Shown in pieces: positions 25,760 through 37,200 of a DNA stretch of 64,000 bases (the first letter of the stretch is position 1; each line of letters starts with the position of its first letter). The notes under the pieces are model-generated. The model was given only the letters and a program-made list of their open reading frames with translations. It was not told where the DNA came from and ran no database searches. Source of the DNA: Nipponacmea schrenckii (Eukaryota > Mollusca > Gastropoda > Lottiidae); contig CM060200.1 in NCBI GenBank assembly GCA_030562195.1, positions 39,377,468-39,441,467 of the forward strand, given 5' to 3'. A program made the translations under genes and the position numbers.

Positions 25760-27992
25760 CTAACTTCTCATAATATGAGTCATAACTGCAGGCTGTTGAA
25801 AACGGGGTTGCTCAAAATCATCTTTAAAATTGTCTTCGACTTTCTTTGGTGATACCAGAATAACGCCATGATAAAATTCACAAATTTCTTGGACGCGGTG
25901 TGATGCCAATCTCGTGACTTCGTCGTCTGGTAGAAATGGTGGGAATTGAGTAAGATGATTCCTTACAGCTGTTGAAAGTGGAATCCTCCAGAAATCACAC
26001 AGTGGTGCCAAATTATATCCTGCTGTTTCGGACAAACAAGTGAACCAAAAGTCAATTTTACTAACGTTATGGTGCGGAACAGTCGATTGATTCATTAACC
26101 GATATTTTCTAAATATAGACTTGTATAATCCCCATCCAAACTGGTTAGCCAACTGAGCATAGATAAACAAGGCTAGAGAAGGTTCCGCCAGCCATTCAAA
26201 AAAGCCTTCATTTCGATCTAAAAATCTTTTCACGTATTTGATCCGGCTCAGAAGTCGCTCTGGCATCCAGGGTCCTATTCTACAGACAATGTCGTACACA
26301 TAGAGCGTAAATATATCATTTGTTACGTTTTCAGTTCCTTTAAATGTCCATGCCGATTTCTGCATGTTATGGCCAATTTCCGAAAAGACATTCCAAAACC
26401 CTCCATCAATAATCTGATTATAATTCAACAGAAAACTTTTATTGGCAGCAATAGTTAAATCCAGCCCAGTTACAATTGGGTAACCAGCATGCATGGGGCC
26501 ACCTAGCGGCTGTATATCTGTGACAATCCATTGTCTCCTGTACCGATGAATATTACTTCCCCTCAAATGATGATTGGCTCGAACCACGTCATCCCACGCT
26601 CTCATGATCTCTGTCAGGTCATCGATATGGCGGATACTTTTAGAAGGTAAAGTTATTATGATAAATTGGCCACAAATATCTGCCCATAATCCAGGAGCAT
26701 AGCGTCTTTCTTTCCAGCCATCCACTCTAGCACGATTCGTCAGATCGAAAAATGGCGCCTCAACAACATTAGACAGTACAGCCTCTAATGCGCACTTCCT
26801 TACAGGGGAGATAAAATAGATTAGACCACCATAAAGGGAGGTTATTTTAAATCGTCGTCTATCTACTGGTACAGTTTCAGTTAAATACGGCCATCTTATA
26901 TGACTATCTACAGTATGAAGTCGGTCTGTATGGCACCCTATCTGTAGTCTCCATCCATATTTCAATGACTCTTCGGTTTGAATCGTAACTATAGCCTCGT
27001 CTCCGGCCTGTAGATAACATCCAGTCGGATATACATCTTCCAATTGCGACATGATATCAACTTTCATTCGAAACTTATTGGGTTTGACTTCAAAATCGCC
27101 GGGAAATTCATCAACACCTTTTAGTCGTTCATTGCTTCGACCAGCTTTAGCCAGAGCAATTTTGATTGCCATCATTGATCGACCCTCATTTGAGAAAACC
27201 GGATTTTGCTGAGTAGGTGTACAGTGGACAGTCCTATTTTGAGATAAATAATCAATTTCAATTTTAGCAGCTTCTATAATTCTGATTAAGATATGCTTTG
27301 GTAAATAGTTAAACTGTAACAAAGTTTTACTTGCTATTTCATTTACAATACAACTCAGAGCCAATCTAACATGATGATTATCACTCGCTACATTCCGACT
27401 CATTCTAAAACCGGTTTCAGGGATTAACCAATTGCCTTCCAGATATGATATTCCAGCTTTATCTAACACATCAGCATAGGGAATATTCCACGTGCCTTTT
27501 CCCGGGTGAGAAACTAACCACGCCCAGGAACAGAAGGCGTGAATTAAACTTCCGCCACCTTCTATAAATCGTATCAAATCTTCATCGGGAATTCTGTAAG
27601 AAGATCTACCACGTACTATCACAATTTTATTAGTTTTCAAATTAAAAGTTCCTTTCTGTAAACATCCAATATCTGATACATCACTATATTTTCCACGAGT
27701 CAACCAGACTTTCATGTTTTCTAATAAACGATTCAAATCCGGATGTTCGTCCCCTGTCTCTAAATACCTTACGAATGCATTATGGGCAACCACAATTATT
27801 CGGCCTTGACCTAATTCCGCTGCGGCCATCCAAACTCCTGGTTCTTTATTTGCTGTTAAAAGAGGATGTGCACGTTCACCATAAACACACAGAAAGCCTG
27901 GAGCAGCTATATTGGGTAAGGCTCGAACACCATGTAATATTTCTCGCCTCCAGTCACTACCTTCACCACCATCTATCATTGAATCTAGAGAA
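25760..27992 (-). CDS. TCAF/FAM115-like protein, main exon (M60-like domain)
   Basis: A single exon open for 739 codons from its first ATG at 27979. Residues about 10-195 form the TCAF-type N-terminal domain (GVWMAAAELGQGRIIVVAHN, VWLTRG, GGGSLIHAFCSWAW). Residues about 295-595 form a peptidase-M60 (enhancin-like) region, starting near the YPTGCYLQAGDEAIVTI block, with PGLWADICGQFIIITLP and the SEIGHN motif at 533-538. M60 enzymes have HExGH, so the first zinc ligand is serine here (codon 26381-26383), while His537 and downstream Glu550 remain. This predicts a non-catalytic protein. In vertebrates, TCAF proteins bind TRPM8 and regulate its gating and trafficking; whether this one does is unknown. 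A pyrimidine-rich acceptor (tctttaatttcag) ends at 27993, so the exon probably starts at 27992, upstream of the ATG. It is in phase with the exon at 30931-31600. Confidence 0.88.
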
Positions 27993-29616
27993 CTGAAATT
28001 AAAGAAGAAAAGCGTTGAGATTTATGTCATATTTTTATTTCTGGTTCCCCCTGTTTTAAATCTTCACTAAAACTCGATTGTTTGTTAAAATCACTAGGAT
28101 TACTGTGGCTCTGTAACAATAGAGACAAGATTGCTTCACATTTCACAAGTTACAAATATAATAATTTAATGTTTTATACTAGGATCAAGGCATTATAGAA
28201 TAACAGTATATTAACGATATGATAATAACCAAATATGATAACGGGGGTGGTTGCGATTATAAGGTTTCGTTCCTGCCACAAACTGAGCGACATTATTAGA
28301 AAGGACATTTTATATTATACCAAACGTCGATCGATATTTGTTTTTCTCAGTATCATTTGTGTAGAATTTGATGGAATTGCTTCAAAAAGTCCTGTGGTTT
28401 TTATTGTTTTCCATAAGAAGTTTTTCTCAGACTCTCTCGAATAGCCTACATTATGTTCGAATGTTTGTACCGAATTAGAGAATTAGGCTTAAACAAGACA
28501 TTTTACCGGTCAAAGATGCAAATAAGAGCAACCGACATCCAAATAACGGAAACAAAGATTATCGAATATTGGTTATAATGTTTACCAAAAGACCTAATAA
28601 CCATGGGGATTAAAAACGATGAAACATTTCAAACTGCACACTGCATGGTGCTGTCTGACGCCTCAAGCACAATTAGGTCTGAATAATAAGGAAGGAAAGC
28701 GCCATTAAATTTCCATAGAAACTACATGTCAATATTTTAATATATACTTTCATAATAACTGCAGTGAGCAATATATTTGAATTTCAAATTTAAATATTGA
28801 TTATCATTTATAAAAATTAATATTCTCGAATCAGTCAGTCAACTGAAAAGAAACGCGTATGATTAATTAAATGAAACAGACACCACAAGCCGTGAGTCAA
28901 TATACTTCTACAAATTAGCATAATCGATAAAGGTAAGTCAGTAATTTGGGTCAAATATTGTCTACTTTTCAATGGAACAAAGACGTTTATAATTCAATAA
29001 TTAGGTTTAACTAGGTTTGTTTCTTAATCGATTGAATTAAACACATAAAAGTACATCACAAACATATGAAGTTGCAGTGAACAAAGAAGTCAACAAACAC
29101 TTACTAGAATTATGATTTACGATAGTCAAGTAACATATTTTAAAAGAATACTACCTACTAAGATGGACATATAATTTAAAGTCTCGAAATTGGTCAATAA
29201 GAGTATATATTCGATTATATGGACTTACCATGAGTAAAGAATCAATCCTTTCCTTTCCAGAAATCTATATAAGACCCTATATCCTTAAAACTTAGTAATT
29301 ATTGACCTAATGGATTATTAGTAAGTTTTATGTATATATTAGATTAAAGAGGAAGTCTGTTGTATGGTTTTGAAACAAGGTTAGTCAAATTTCATTTTGT
29401 TGGTTATCCAAAGAGGTATATCTTTTTAAAGGATTTCTGACATATAACTTTTAATTTGTTACAGCTTTAAGCTTGTTTAATGAATAAAAATACGTTTTAT
29501 CTTACACTTATAACAATGTCCTTTTTCGTGAACACGAAAAATCTTCGGCTATTTCCGCCAATTTCAGGCGATGACGTATAACCCAGAACGTTTTACAATC
29601 GGAAATCAGAGTTTAC

Positions 29617-29850
29617 ATGGACGCCAGCTTATTCATAATTTATTTGGATCTTTATAAATTGAGTAGTCAGTGTGTTTATTACAATTGCAGTACTAGTGAC
29701 CGTTCCTTGTTCTGGTGGCCTCAAGATCTGTCTCGATGTCGAAAATGGACTGCTTTTGTCAGCCGAAAGCGAGCCCAGTGGAAACCGTCAGGAACCAGTG
29801 TTTTGTTTTTACCGATGATTCCTTTTCGAATCATTCAAAATGTTGAATGA
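29617..29850 (+). pseudogene. THAP-type zinc finger fragment
   Basis: The frame (77 codons) contains CVYYNC, then FWWPQD, RKWTAFV, RKRAQWKPSG and TSVL in the spacing of a THAP DNA-binding domain (C-x2-4-C, then W, then WKP, then C-x2-H). The expected terminal Cys-x2-His is not in frame. A shift after TSVL would give a Cys followed by FTDDSF, as if the S-x-H-F part had been deleted. THAP domains occur in P-element-type transposases and in host regulators. Its place inside an inverted-repeat-bounded remnant favours a transposon origin. Confidence 0.5.
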
Positions 29851-30454
29851 ATAGGCCTAGCTTAATCTACACAATATTACTACTACTACTAGTCTTACGT
29901 TTAAATAATTTTCTTCACAATTAAAATAATTTTCCAAATCTTTCCGTTTTATGACAAATGCGGGTAAACAGAAATGATTATTGACAAGATGCTGATACCT
30001 GATTGGCTAAATGTATAGTATCAGCCAATCAATGATCGTTTAATGTTGTTACTAAAAATAGCTAATTATAATGTATTGGAGATGTTCACGGCTCGATCGG
30101 TACCCGTAATTCTATAGGCCTACAGTACAGTAGATACAGCTGAATCAAGTTAATTAATAAATTTAATAAATAATAAATTTGTAAGAAATATCCGAAATCA
30201 TTTGTGTCGAATTCATGACAATCTTTTATTTTGATTGAGAAAACCGCAATTTAAAATGGTTTCACACTCGGCCATAATATTACGGTACGATAGTTAAGTG
30301 TTTTGATTTTGAATTTCTGAATACTGAATTAATTTTAAAATAAATTTGTCTCACGGGCAATTAATTTATTTATAGATTGATTGAAACCGGGGCAACCATT
30401 CCAAATAGGCTAACGGTGAATCTTACCAGTCATCGAATCGATCTATCTCGAGCC

Positions 30455-30663
30455 TAAACATTCTGTGTCTGGCCGATTATCGGGCCTAGCACCATCTTCT
30501 TTGTCGTCATCGGACGCATCTGGTTCGTATAAATACGGTGGTTTATCATGATCGAGCGCTTCAAAACAAACACCCTCGTCAAATGGCTAAATCATCCGAA
30601 TTCTCAAATTAATTCACTCGACCCACTTGAAAAAGACGTATTTTCATCGCTCGTTTCGGCCAT
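30455..30663 (-). pseudogene. P2X7-C-like N-terminal fragment, frameshifted
   Basis: From an ATG at 30663 the minus strand reads MAETSDENTSFSSGSSE and then meets a stop. Another frame then continues with FDEGVCFEALDHDKPPYLYE and an acidic PDASDDDKEDG stretch. A Ser/Asp/Glu-rich start followed by PY-x-(Y/F)-EP is typical of the many invertebrate proteins annotated as P2X purinoceptor 7-like intracellular domain, often found in repeats. The cysteine-rich body of that domain is absent. The assignment is from memory of the motif only. Confidence 0.35.
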
Positions 30664-30930
30664 TTTGGAACGTTTAGGCTAACAAGGTTGTTCTGGGTTA
30701 TACGTCACTCGGTGACGTCAGAGCCTTAGCTTATTATTTTGTTTTAGTAATCGGAAATGTAATAAAAATACGTTTTTTAAATATATCATAACAGAAATCC
30801 AGATTTTTTTTTAATTTTAAATGATTTTTGATATAATTTTCTACAAATCTACATGACAATTCTGAGAATTTTTAGTTGTCACAAATCCTTTAAGTGTCTG
30901 TTATGGGAAAAAATAAACTAATCAACTTAC

Positions 30931-31600
30931 ATTCTATGGTCATTTCGTTTTTGTTTTAATCTTTTGGATTTAGTTCTTGTATTAATAATACCAGTTGCTA
31001 TATACCCCAGAACCTCATAACCAGTTTTAGGCAGGAACCAATGTGATTTCTGGTAGCCTATTCCAATCTGTTCTAGAACATTAGCATACGGCATCTCACT
31101 TAAAGTTTTTCCTGGATGGAGTTCTAGCCAACCCCATGGACACATAGCATGTACCAAACTCCCCCCTTGGCGTATAAATTTCAATATAACATCATCTGAT
31201 TTGATAATCGGAGTCCGCCACCGGATAATAAGAATGAGTTTATTGCGGATATGAAGTTTATCATCTTCAAGTGAGCCAATCTGAGATTGGTCCCGATACC
31301 CCCCCCTAGTCAACCACAATTTCATATTTAAATGAAGTCTCGCTAAATCACGATCTTGATCTGTATTTTCAAATTTAGCGACATACGCGGCATGAGCAAT
31401 TACTACTACTCTTCCCTTGCCATATTCCGCTGCCGCTATCCATGGAGCAGATAAAGTAGACATCAAAATTGGTCTTGCATTTTCTCCAAAGACCTCCACA
31501 GTACCAGGTAAGCCTCTGTCTGGTATGAAATTAACACCATCCAATAGTCTCTTACGCCACGTTTCTCCGATGTCCTCTTGAGGTTGTTCGTCCATTGCGT
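30931..31600 (-). CDS. TCAF/FAM115-like protein, upstream exon (N-terminal domain)
   Basis: The exon starts after an acceptor (ccatattttcag ending at 31601) with acgca and an ATG at 31595, and stays open for 221 codons to a strong donor (agaat|gtaagt). The translation repeats the N-terminal TCAF domain of the exon at 25760-27992: APWIAAAEYGKGRVVVIAHA, MKLWLTRGGY, RQGGSLVHAMCPWGW, HPGK and PYANVLEQIGIGY align with their counterparts. After GYEV the similarity fades into a basic tail (KRLKQKRNDHR). The donor leaves two codon bases and the downstream exon supplies one, so the joined frame is open and totals 965 aa. That is near usual TCAF length, but with two N-terminal domains. Alternatively this is the surviving 5' exon of a broken tandem gene copy. 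The acceptor just before the ATG implies at least one upstream 5'UTR exon, not found. Confidence 0.8.
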
Positions 31601-34146
31601 CTGAAAATATGGAACAACAAATTCAGTATCACACAATCTACCACAGGTGATACCACACGCCTGATGGAGATAGTGTGAAAATATACTTATATAAATGTAT
31701 TACATTGCAAAAACCTCAAAAAGATGTCACGTGTGCAATGCTTCGATGATGCTTATCAACTATGTAGACCAATGGTTTATACAGTCACAATGTTTCTGAA
31801 CACAAAATAATGACAGTTCAATGACAGTCTGATTTTAGATAGTATTTATATTAAACTATACCAGTTAATATTTTATAAGTACTACTAATTGTATAGAATA
31901 CACTAGTAATTGTTTGGAATCTTGCCGCGAAAATATCCATTACTTAACCATTAAACATATTGCCAAGTCTCGTCTAAAATACGGCTCGAGGGGAGGGGAG
32001 TAAAGAGTAAAGCAGTCATAACTCCATCGATAGTTCAAATGACCTTAGAATAGGGAGCCATCTGTATCGTAACTATCAAATAAAGATGGTAACATCTTAA
32101 CAGGAGAGCATATTTTGAGCTCGAAATAACCCTTTCCATATATTGCTCACAAGTGAAATTTCTGAGCAGTGTCATGTAATAGAAATCAATAACATGTTCC
32201 ATGTGGAACTGCAGGGAAATAAAGGCCCAATGTCTATAAACGTAATTGATATAGCCGACAACGTTGTTTTCATAGTGCTGCCCATTGATTCATTTTGAAT
32301 AGAAAGCCAATAAAGATATGAATATCGATATATCCTTACAAATCTGATATAGAAATAAATATTGAATAGACAGACCACAGTTTATCATATATAGACCTAT
32401 ATCATATACTAGAAGTACTGTCGGACACGCTAGGTAGGGTACTTTGGTCTGAAAACGCAAGATCCCTACAGCAGTATAACAGATCTTACGATTATTAATG
32501 TAGGATGGGCTAGTGAGAAAAAAATTGTAAATCACAATCTTCACGTTAATCACCCTGTGAAGCATTTCCTGTGTACGTAAGTGTAATGTGTACGTCTATG
32601 GAACTGCTTTCAAGGACCAATGGTTTACTTGATACTATCTGGGTATAGTTGTGATAAGGCTGGGAGGGAGGTAAGATTAAAAATGACATCAAAACCTTCA
32701 AGCGAAACTTCCTTTATAGCATTTCCCGTCTCCTGGAGGGTTATGTATACCTTCTTAAAGGTGAACGAAATGCACATTTCCAATATGCTCCGATACTCAT
32801 GGAATGACCTACTACGAAATATCATAAAAAAGAATAATTCAATTTGAATATTGACATACCTTCAGAGCTATATTATATCCTATCAATGAATTCACCATGT
32901 GTTGTAAGAATCATCCTAATTACCACGGTTATTTGTCCATTATCATATTATCTGGCTCATATTTCCATTGGAATGTCCTTCCCTTTCCTTTCTGTTATAC
33001 TTTAGTTTTTCTTCTATGAACTGTAAAGTTTGTCCTAGAATTACAATATTGATGTCACCTTGACCTATCGTTGCTGTTATTTTATGAATGACTTACCATT
33101 TCATCAATTATTGTACAGTTAGTACTGGGTCATTGTTTGATGGAAATTTCGAACTCAAGTGAATTACACTACACTAAACCACCTTTTAGTTGCTTGTCCA
33201 TTCCTCTATATTATTGAATAATTTCTTCTAATTGTTTCAGTTATTCTCAACAGTAATCCTAGTTTATACTGAATATGCTGAATACCTCCAGTTGAGGTAC
33301 ATTGTATCTTATAGAATAGTAAATTGTTGATAGAATTCTGCTGTAATCAGTTTTAAATACCAATTATTACAGTCACACCTGTTTCCTTCTACACTTCAAC
33401 TCACAAATTTTACATTTTATATATACAATATAGCTGTGAAGATCGATATGATAAATTTATTATGTATATAGTATATTCTACTGGTATATATTTGATATTC
33501 CACAGTATATTATACTTATGTTTACAGGTTTTTATTAAACCATTTATTAACCGTGTAAATATGCTGTCAAATCCACAACGTTGCCGCTGACATTCTATGG
33601 TTTTCAAATTGCGATTAGCCAGTCGTGGTTTTCAAAATGCAATTAGTAAAGCACAATACGTTATTGTAATGCACTCAATTGATTTCGTTTTGAGCTTTAT
33701 GAAAGAAGCATTCATATGTGAATAATGTACCTTCAGCACTGAAATCACTGAGTAGTTGGTTGAAGTGGACACACCCGAAGACTACCGGTGCCGTAGAAAA
33801 CCATAAACTTACCCTTATTACCGAAGGAGTCATTGAAACGCCACTGGCGATGACTTCAATAGTCTTGACAAAAACGAATGCCTTTATTCTTGATTTAAAA
33901 ATGGTGAGTAAGCCCTGAAGGCAAAAAGGGGAAATGGTTTAATGGACCAGCCCGTAAAAACAATATTTTCTGTCAGTGAAGAAGATTCTAAGCACTTTAT
34001 GTTTATGGTTATTTCAAACCATTCACATAATAATGTAGTTTACGAAGCTATTGAAAGAAACAAACGTTAAGATTTCAATTAACATTTTAATTCAAGTATT
34101 GAACAAAAAACAATAATATATTACCCCCATAATCATAGCGATATGA
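31601..34146. other. Interval between the TCAF-like and SLC22 genes
   Basis: No exon was recognised. It must contain the 5' non-coding exon and promoter of the TCAF-like gene, but neither can be pinned down. About 33745-33815 carries a block (acacacccgaagacta, then gtgccgtagaaaacc) also present near 40880-40920, so it is an interspersed repeat. Confidence 0.45.
33745..33815 (+). repeat. Short interspersed repeat, copy 1 (copy 2 at 40865-40925)
   Basis: Both places read gagtag.ttg.tgaa/gaa followed by acacaccc(g/a)aagacta, then c(a/c)gtgccgtagaaaacc, then ttaccct. The second copy lies beside the LINE fragment at 40950-42862. Confidence 0.65.
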
Positions 34147-34150
34147 AACA

Positions 34151-34156
34151 TTTATT
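34151..34156 (-). promoter_or_regulatory. Polyadenylation signal AATAAA of SLC22 copy 1
   Basis: The minus strand reads AATAAA about 100 nt after the stop codon at 34255. The same signal is at the same distance in copy 2, and similarity between the copies stops a few bases beyond it. Confidence 0.75.
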
Positions 34157-34254
34157 CAGAAAACATTAGCTACATAGGTTGGACGACTCTGGAATAGCAG
34201 ATTCTTTAAAATTACTTGTCACAATTAACAAAGATCGGGAAATAATTGGCGAGT

Positions 34255-37200
34255 TCAATTTTTTATCTCTGGTATAATAATCTCTACACTTTTTCTACGC
34301 TTATTCTTCAACTCTCTCATTTCTTGAAGTGTTGTTGGGAGTTGTCGCCCTTTAGTTTCCGGTAGAAAGTACATCAATATGGAGGCCAGGATACAGCACA
34401 CGGTAAAAACTACACCAGGGCCCCATACCGCTACGGCACTCTATAACATAAATGGGCATTAATAGTTCATGTATAAAAAGCATTCAAGGCATTACTAGGT
34501 GTATGATTAGTCTCAGACCAACTAATGCTTGGTCTAGATTTGGAATTTGATGCCTGAAATTGAACATTCTTTCTGATTTTGTGAGATGATAATTCTAAAA
34601 ATAGTTCTTTGTGTGCAGTCAAACGGGTGAGGACAAAATGTAGTGGTCTTCGTTCTTTTTAACTAGAGTATTTGTCCAGACACTAAATATTGGTCAGTCT
34701 TTCATGTGACATCTTTCAACGAGATCTCTGAAAAAAGTTATAGAAGGTTGAATGTCATAATTTAACATAGAAACAGATGGCAAATGAAGTCGTGGGCTAG
34801 GTCCTGTACAACTGATACACTAATGATACCATTTCACTACTAAAACACTCTCCTTCTCAATGTAGGATAATGAGATAGACCTACTTACCAACAAAGAAGA
34901 ATAAGGTGCCACCATTCCACCCAACCTTGACATTGCTGATGCCATTCCCAGTCCGGCATTCCTAGTAAAGTAATTTAACTAAATTCTTTGTCTGATTAGA
35001 GAGATATTTTATAAATCACTCTGTGAGCAGCCGAATTGTACACTTTGTATCCAAAATGTTGACTCAGAAAGGACCAGCTTGACCATCATGTCCAAACCAC
35101 ATCTCTATGCAGCATACGAACATGCATGCCGTATTCGAGATGTAGCTCAACGAACACTTAACTAAATATCATAATTGAAATCGAATGTATATGAAAAGTA
35201 ACAGAACTATTTCTTAAACATCTTGCAATAGAGAATCTCACGGACATTTTTCAGTGATAACTTGTTTCCTGTAGTCCTATACTAACATCATTTATCTAAA
35301 GAATCTACAGGGCCGTCGTTCATAATTTTAGAATTGCTCGTGCAATTAAATTTAGGAAACAAAAACTCATACCTGAGATTTGTCGGGTATATTTCTGGTG
35401 TGTACATAAATACAACCATGAAAGAACCAGAAATACAAAATTTCCCTAATAATGAAAATAGATTACTAAATATACCGCCAATAGAGGTGCCTCCTGTAAA
35501 TAGAACGAACTAAGATATAGTACCTCCATGTAGTTTAAGAAAGTAATTTTTTTTCTTTGAAGTATGTAAAATATAAATTCCAAAATTGTATTAATTGAGA
35601 AGCGACGTCCGTAGAACGCATAGTAAACGGATTCTGACTGTGGCTCAATGTTATCTAGTAACCCCAACTGATCAACATAACTTGTTGCTTTATCGGAAAG
35701 GATTTTTTTGTCGATGACGTTCTTTCATTTATTTAGTATCGATAACAGAGTCATCTTCGCGATTTAATTCGAACCTTGTTTACATGAGAAGTGGTTTGTT
35801 GATAGCGAGATACCAAGGGATGGGAGATAACTTACCAAGAGTAGCTAGGAATATGAACGAAATCATTAAAAATATACCAGCTAAACATGCAAACAACATG
35901 ACGACTTTTCTCCTGCCTTTCCTAAAATAGGAGATTTTGTTAAAATATAATAATACACTCTGCAGAAGTCAGTACTCTGTTTTAGTGAAACTCTTGTCCA
36001 TCAGTCTTATGGCATGTTTAGAGGATTTAAATATTTATCGTTCAAAAGATTTGAAGTTTTGAAGCATCCTTATTATAAATCCATATAGACCGCCTATAGA
36101 ATTGCCTTATATAAACTTGCGGTTTGACAGTGTGTATGAATTTCTAAAATAAACAATCGCCCGAAATACAAGAAACATTTACATTTGGCTCAAAGGTTAA
36201 AAGTCCATAGTTACGTACATACCTTTTCAAAGAGAAGAATATGGTAATATAAGCTGGTACTTCGACAAGCGCATTTAAAAAATAATTTAAGAATCTATTC
36301 CCTGACATTGATGATGACGTCAGATATAGTCCATAATATGTCATAGAATGCACAGTCCTTAAATAAACAGAAATAAAAATGCTGGTAATTATAAGATAGT
36401 CATATTTATGGAAGCCGAGAGACGGTAAAGCGAGGAACCTCGCCCACGAGAAAGCGAGGAAAATAAACCCGCCCACGAGATGGAAAAAAAACTTTTCCTC
36501 GACAACTCGCTCACGAGGAAAAAGGCGAGGAATCTCGACTTGTCGCCCACGAGAAGTCGAGAAGACGAGAAGAAAGCGAGAAGTCGAGAAGACGAGAAAA
36601 AAGGCGAGAAGTCAAGGAATATTTTCCTGTCTTTCTCGCCTTTTTCCTAGCCCTTTTCCTCGCTTTCTCGCCCTATTCCTCGCTTTTTTTACCCGCACTT
36701 TTTCGACTTTTTCCTCGTTCTTTTTAACTTCTTTTTCCTCGCAGGGCGAGAAGCCGAGTTTCCGAGAGTAGATATGGCCACAGTCGGCTTCAATACATAT
36801 TTCATAGATATAGATCATATCCAATCTGAATAAGTTCAAGATCAGTTAATAGTAGCTTTTCTTAATTATACACTATTTGAGGTTATACATCTTCGTCTTC
36901 ACTTTCATCTTTATATGATAGCAGTAGAAGGTATACACGATGATTTAAATCTTCCATTATTATGAAAATGAACAAAAAACACCAAATACGGGACTTTGTG
37001 AAATTTGTAATAAATATGACAAAACCGTACACTTACCATATAAACCACAACATTATTGAAATTTTTAACACATCCATATGTTTAAACACATCCAGGACTG
37101 TATACCGATGGTTCGGTTCGTTAGATTCTTGTTGCTTCTTTTCAGCAACCGGTGGAGTTTCGCCTGAATCGACCAACAAAGCAGTTTTCTCCTTCTCGGC

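Larger units (their letters stand above)
29483..30776. mobile_element. Remnant of a THAP/P2X7-C-type mobile element
   Basis: An 18-bp sequence tgacgtataacccagaac at 29572-29589 returns perfectly inverted at 30690-30707. Outside it, a 16-bp direct repeat aataaaaatacgtttt flanks the region (29483-29498 and 30761-30776). Just inside each inverted repeat begins a protein fragment reading inward: a THAP-like frame on the plus strand and a P2X7-C-like frame on the minus strand. Both are broken. The symmetry suggests a DNA transposon or a pair of promoters facing inward. The direct repeat is unusually long for a target duplication and may be coincidental. Confidence 0.5.
27993..30930 (-). other. Probable intron of the TCAF-like gene
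   Basis: A donor word gtaagt follows the upstream exon (exon end 30931) and an acceptor tttcag precedes the downstream exon (start 27992). The interval is 2938 bp. Apart from the element remnant at 29483-30776, it contains no recognisable gene. Confidence 0.6.

Noticed and set aside
27775..27996. 73-codon plus-strand frame opposite the TCAF-like exon
   Set aside because: Shadow frame of the strongly supported minus-strand coding exon.
36612..36839. Charged, lysine/arginine/glutamate-rich minus-strand frame
   Set aside because: Product of the GAGAA/TTCTC low-complexity tract within an SLC22 intron.
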